Assembly (NCBI GenBank): GCA_033297205.1
Contig: MU859088.1
Location: 1-64,000, forward strand
Source: Pseudoneurospora amorphoporcata
Lineage: Eukaryota; Ascomycota; Sordariomycetes; Sordariales; Sordariaceae
Length of the DNA: 64,000 nt
Reading direction: 5' to 3'
The notes beneath the pieces are model-generated. The model ran no database searches. It was not told the origin of the DNA and saw nothing but the letters and a program-made list of their open reading frames with translations. The position numbers were made by a program, and so were the translations under genes. Shown here one piece after another: positions 60,593-64,000 of this stretch (its first letter is position 1; every line of letters begins with the position of its first letter).

Positions 60593-61174
60593 GTATGTAC
60601 AAACAAAAACCCAACCAAAATATCTCTGGTCTACATTACATGTGTTGACCTCCTCCTTCACCTCTTCCGCATAAGCATCTTGAGCAGGGATGCTCTCGAG
60701 CGCAGCGCTACGAACGGCAGTATGGTTGGCAAGCGTCGACGAAAGACCCGTCTCTTCCGTACTACTAGCCTCATGAAGGGCGACGGTCTGAGGGTCGGAA
60801 GATTCGGCGACGGCGACCTCTGCAGCAGTGATGACTTCAATGGAAGTGGGCGCCTCGGGAGCTGAAGTGACCTCGGGAACAACCTCCTGCACCGCCTCGG
60901 TCTTGACCTGAGTTAGCGTCAGCGTCCGAGCCTGCTGCTGTCCATCAAGAAAAACGCCTTCATAGCCACCTACTCGATAGTCGTACCGGTCCTTCCGGGC
61001 CTTGATACTGCTCCTCCGGACCTCGGCCTCGGTGAGTTCCATGCTATGGATGAAATCGACATAGCTACTAATCTTCCTACCGCCAGCTGCAGCGACAACG
61101 CCACCACCTCCATCCAGTGCGGCAGCGGCAGCGGCAGCGGCAGCGGCTTCGGGAGTCGTCTTAGCGGCGGCCAT
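60428..61174 (-). CDS. Unknown protein, 3' end uncertain, overlapping the upstream ORF
   Basis: ATG at 61174 opens 248 codons. The start is Ala-rich (GCC/GCT repeats), followed by a non-repetitive block G-G-R-K-I-S-S-Y-V-D-F-I-H-S-M-E-L-T-E-A-E-V, then R-K-D-R-Y-D-Y-R-V-G-G-Y-E-G-V-F-L, which looks genuinely coding. An acidic, Val/Ala/Thr-rich stretch follows. From about 60640 downstream the frame crosses a T31 homopolymer (minus strand) encoding poly-Phe, so the true C-terminus is probably before this, by an intron or otherwise. The ATG lies 14 nt inside the end of the preceding same-strand ORF, and that frame has a stop (TAA) two codons before it. It is either a separate cistron or an exon of the upstream gene reached through an unrecognised intron. 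I do not recognise the family. Confidence 0.5.
60560..60590. repeat. Poly-A homopolymer, 31 nt
   Basis: Uninterrupted A run on the plus strand, inside the doubtful 3' part of the minus-strand ORF 60428-61174. Confidence 0.95.
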
Positions 61175-64000
61175 CCGTTACCTCCTTCTTCTTCTCTGTA
61201 GCGTCAAGCTCGAACAAGGGGTTTCTCTCGTTCTCGAGAAAGCCGAGTAGCTCTATCTGGCGCTCTTTGTGGGACTTTTCCAAGGCTCGCTTCCTCTCTG
61301 TCACTTGTTCAATCATTTTCTCCAACTTTTCTTGCTGACTAGCCAACTTCATCAGTCTTGTCAGTGTGTCCGTTAGGCCGTCGTTGGTAGCAGTAGTAGC
61401 AGCAGCTTCGTTGTCGACTTGGTTGTCGACCGCGTCGGTGGTGGTGGGTTTGAGTTCAGTTTTGTTTTTGTTCTTGTCCTTGTCCTCCTCCCCCCACTCT
61501 TCTGTTTTCCCCAGCTGTGTCCTTCTTTGCACCTCTTCACCCTTTCTCGCCTTCTGCCTCTCTACTTCCAACCTCCCTTTTTCCGCCATTAACGCTAAGC
61601 TTGCCTTCCTTAACCCGTCTATCTTCCTTGTAAGTAGCCATTGCTGTTTCTCGTACTGAACACGGAGTGCCCTGCTCTGTTTGTCGGACCAAGCCCGCCG
61701 CGAAAGGCCCCTCGCCATCAACTGCTTCGTCGACGGAACCTGGTATTTCAAGGATGCTGTCAACGTGGTGTCAATGGTTGGGGCCGTGCAGCGGCTGGCT
61801 CCGGCTTCGACTTGCGCCTCCTTGACCCGTGCCTGCCCCGCCTCCGCCGCCGCCGCTATCTCCTTCTTCGCCCGCGCCTTGAAATCTTCCAAGGGCAAGT
61901 TTTCCCTTCTCTCCAACATTTCAAAGAACCCACTGGTAGTCGCGTGGTAGCGGTCTGGGCCTATGTCGTCGCTTTCGGACTTGTCCATGGTCTCCTCATT
62001 CATCATTTCTTCTTCGGGTAGAGAGGGTACGAATTCTGGTCTAGATGGTTCCTCCTCTGTAGGCGTGCTCGTGGCTTCGGCGTCAGCATCGGCATTGGCC
62101 TGCTCGCGTTCGTGCTTGCGCTCCTCCTTTTGTAAATCCCGAGCCAAGGCGTTCCTGATCATCGCTCTGCGCGCTATGGATACGTTGTCTGGATTAAATG
62201 GTTTCTTCAGATCGACTGTTTCGTCATGTTGCTTATGTGGCTCCGGATCCTCTTGGTGTCGCTCATGCTCCTGCGGTTCAAGCTTCTCCTGCACGCTCCC
62301 CAGCTCAGCCGACGGAAGAGGCGAACCCACGAAACCAAGCTCACTCTCCCGTTCGGACAGCTGCGAGAACGGAAACGTTCCGTTCCTCATCCTACGGGCA
62401 TGCTTGTCCACCAGCAATTGCATTTCATCCAGCACCTTGTCCGAGCTCAATCTCCGCGTGGCCTTCAGCCTTAGCTGCATTTGCGCGTTCCTCCTTTCCA
62501 CTTGCGCGGCCATTTCCTCCGCCATCTCGATGAGCGGCGGGAGTTCGGCCTCGAGCATGGCCTCCTCATCCGCTTGGATAGCGACCGGTAGCGCGTCCAC
62601 CAAGCGTTGTATCTCGTTTTCGAACGTGGCGCACGCGGCCTGGTGCTCTTGGGAGGCCGGCGCTTGGTTCCGGATACGTTGCACGGCGGCCTTGTCAGCC
62701 ACGATCTGGCGGTAGAGTTCATGTGTGCGGCCTATTACGAGGTTCTCGACCCGGCGGGTTCTGAGGGCCGCCAGAACGCGGATGGTCTGGGAGGAGAGCT
62801 TCTGCATGTTCTGCCGGAGATGGTGGTCGGAGAACAGGCACGCGAGCTTGTACACGCGGCGAAATAGACCCGCCAGCGGACCGGGGCTAAGGGGCCTAGG
62901 ATGGGCTGCGAGGTTGCGAACAAAGTTGAGGGTTTCAAGGTGTTCGCGCACGTACGAGTCCCGCTGCCTTGCGGGCACAGAGGTGGTGTTGAAGGCCGAG
63001 ATAGTGTGGGAATCTTTGAGGAGTTTTTTGGTGAATGTCTGCTGCCAACTCTTTAACTCGACGACTTCGGGGGAGTCCCAATTCTTCTTGGCCAGATGAT
63101 GGGGGATGTGTGCCAGGGCAAAGCGGTAGCAGCATTCCTCCAAAAGCTTGCGGACAGTCTCCACGATGGCTGTGTTTACCTTGTGTGGAAAGAGGATTGG
63201 GGGGTAGTGGGCAGCCAGAGCCTCCTTGAGCTGGATGGACTCGAGGTCGGTAGTCGTCCCATTGGGTCTGATCGCCGGGCGCTGGTGGACCTTGGATTGC
63301 TCGAGATCTTTGACTCGCTCGAGCTCCATGTCGTCTTCACACTCTTGAATTATGATGTTTTCCACATGACTGAATTGCTCCGCCTTGTCTTCAAACTCCT
63401 CGATTGGGGTACGTTGCTCTCTGATGTTTTCCACATCGTTGAATTGCTCTGCCTCATCTTGGTACTCTTCGCTGGGGCTAGGCTGCCCTCTGATGTTTTC
63501 CACATCGTTGGGTTGCTCTGCCTCGTCCTCAGCTTCAGCTGGTTGCTCTATCCGCTGGTCTCCCGATTGCTTGATTGGCATCGCTGGCGTTCCTGTGCTT
63601 GGTTCACAGGAACGGTTGAGTTTGCGTTGAGCAATGCGGGCGTCGCGGAGTTGCTGCTTCCATTCCACAACTCGCCCATCACGATACTTTAGTATCTCAT
63701 CAAAGGCACGAAGCATCCACTCGTAGTTCTCGCTCTTGAGATCATCTGGCTTGCAATGCAGCGGATGTGGTGTTTTGAGGAAAATCCCCGCCGACTCTAG
63801 AGCTGTCTCGTTGGCCTCTCTGAATTCCTTTTGACGCGCCATACGCGTAGCTTCGCATTTTCCGACTCGCTCGACTTTGAGTGCTTCATCTTGGGCATCC
63901 GCTCCTTGAGCCCTGGCACGGTCTAGCTCCGCTTGCGCCTCCTTTAAATCGATATCGGCTTCCCACAGGGCTTCATGGGCCTTTACCGCAGATCCGGCAA
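61161..64000 (-). CDS. Large coiled-coil protein with an R-N-x3-H (HEPN-like) helical region, 5' end outside the window
   Basis: Open from the window edge to TAA at 61161-61163, at least 946 codons. The first in-window ATG is at 63842, but the frame stays open to 64000 with charged helical sequence, so the gene begins further right. The parts in order are: coiled-coil start; three 23-residue repeats with D-V-E-N-I near 63354-63560; a hydrophobic helical region (about 62740-63225) with Y-P-P-I-L-F, L-L-E-E-C-C-Y-R-F-A-L-A-H-I-P-H-H-L and L-N-F-V-R-N-L-A-A-H; then long charged coiled coils to the end. I recognise the middle region only vaguely from uncharacterised fungal proteins. The R-N-L-A-A-H hexapeptide matches the R-x4-H motif of HEPN ribonucleases, but that is a short motif and the link is inference. 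No transmembrane segment is seen. Confidence 0.75.
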   Translation of the reverse strand, partial: AGSAVKAHEALWEADIDLKEAQAELDRARAQGADAQDEALKVERVGKCEATRMARQKEFREANETALESAGIFLKTPHPLHCKPDDLKSENYEWMLRAFDEILKYRDGRVVEWKQQLRDARIAQRKLNRSCEPSTGTPAMPIKQSGDQRIEQPAEAEDEAEQPNDVENIRGQPSPSEEYQDEAEQFNDVENIREQRTPIEEFEDKAEQFSHVENIIIQECEDDMELERVKDLEQSKVHQRPAIRPNGTTTDLESIQLKEALAAHYPPILFPHKVNTAIVETVRKLLEECCYRFALAHIPHHLAKKNWDSPEVVELKSWQQTFTKKLLKDSHTISAFNTTSVPARQRDSYVREHLETLNFVRNLAAHPRPLSPGPLAGLFRRVYKLACLFSDHHLRQNMQKLSSQTIRVLAALRTRRVENLVIGRTHELYRQIVADKAAVQRIRNQAPASQEHQAACATFENEIQRLVDALPVAIQADEEAMLEAELPPLIEMAEEMAAQVERRNAQMQLRLKATRRLSSDKVLDEMQLLVDKHARRMRNGTFPFSQLSERESELGFVGSPLPSAELGSVQEKLEPQEHERHQEDPEPHKQHDETVDLKKPFNPDNVSIARRAMIRNALARDLQKEERKHEREQANADADAEATSTPTEEEPSRPEFVPSLPEEEMMNEETMDKSESDDIGPDRYHATTSGFFEMLERRENLPLEDFKARAKKEIAAAAEAGQARVKEAQVEAGASRCTAPTIDTTLTASLKYQVPSTKQLMARGLSRRAWSDKQSRALRVQYEKQQWLLTRKIDGLRKASLALMAEKGRLEVERQKARKGEEVQRRTQLGKTEEWGEEDKDKNKNKTELKPTTTDAVDNQVDNEAAATTATNDGLTDTLTRLMKLASQQEKLEKMIEQVTERKRALEKSHKERQIELLGFLENERNPLFELDATEKKKEVTDGRR

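Noticed and set aside
1..64000. tRNA, 5S rRNA or CRISPR elements
   Set aside because: I looked for B-box-like GGTTCGAAT words, a dispersed 5S gene and regular spacer-repeat arrays and saw none convincing. This was by eye; a tRNAscan and Rfam run would be decisive.

Overview
The window is nuclear DNA of a filamentous ascomycete. Genes have short GT...AG introns (about 50-105 nt) with GCTAAC/ACTAAC branch sites, coding exons favour C-ending codons, and the spacers are long and rich in microsatellites. Gene content (Clr5-domain regulator, GPI-anchored CRH-type GH16, GT15 mannosyltransferase, DUF4604, fungal DUF2235) fits Pezizomycotina. The overall look suggests Sordariales, Neurospora-like. That placement is inference, because no marker gene was compared.

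Layout. 1-159 is the tail of a Tc1/mariner-type transposase. 1867-3688 (+) is a five-exon KRE2/MNT1 mannosyltransferase. 6288-7004 (-) is a small Cys-rich, probably mitochondrial protein. 9718-10810 (+) is a single-Myb-repeat protein. 14718-17048 (+) is a dihydroxy-acid dehydratase without a clear mitochondrial presequence. A gene-poor stretch follows, containing the very long leader of a Gln-rich double-Myb regulator (coding part 24837-26262, +). Another desert holds an assembly gap (28221-28318) inside a heptamer array. 32436-33954 (+) is a CRH/UTR2 cell-wall transglycosylase and 37749-39536 (+) a Clr5 protein. From 41 kb the density rises: DUF4604 protein (+), cytochrome c oxidase COX4/Vb (-), TesB-type acyl-CoA thioesterase (+, divergent from COX4), a Gln-rich unknown (+), OHCU decarboxylase of urate catabolism (+), a dynamin-family GTPase (+), a DUF2235 hydrolase-like protein (-), and two overlapping minus-strand ORFs at the right edge, one of them running off the window.

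The genes do not form an evident pathway or cluster. They are ordinary housekeeping, cell-wall, mitochondrial and regulatory genes. The observations I think most worth a second look are: (1) a stop codon embedded in the splice donor of a possible first exon or uORF ahead of the double-Myb gene; (2) two same-strand ORFs overlapping by 14 nt at 61161-61174; (3) an R-N-x3-H motif in a helical setting, resembling HEPN nucleases, in the partial gene at the right edge; (4) a three-copy internal repeat in the Clr5 protein; (5) the presequence-less dihydroxy-acid dehydratase. I see no rRNA or tRNA gene and no CRISPR array. Exon coordinates were derived by hand from splice consensus and reading-frame closure.
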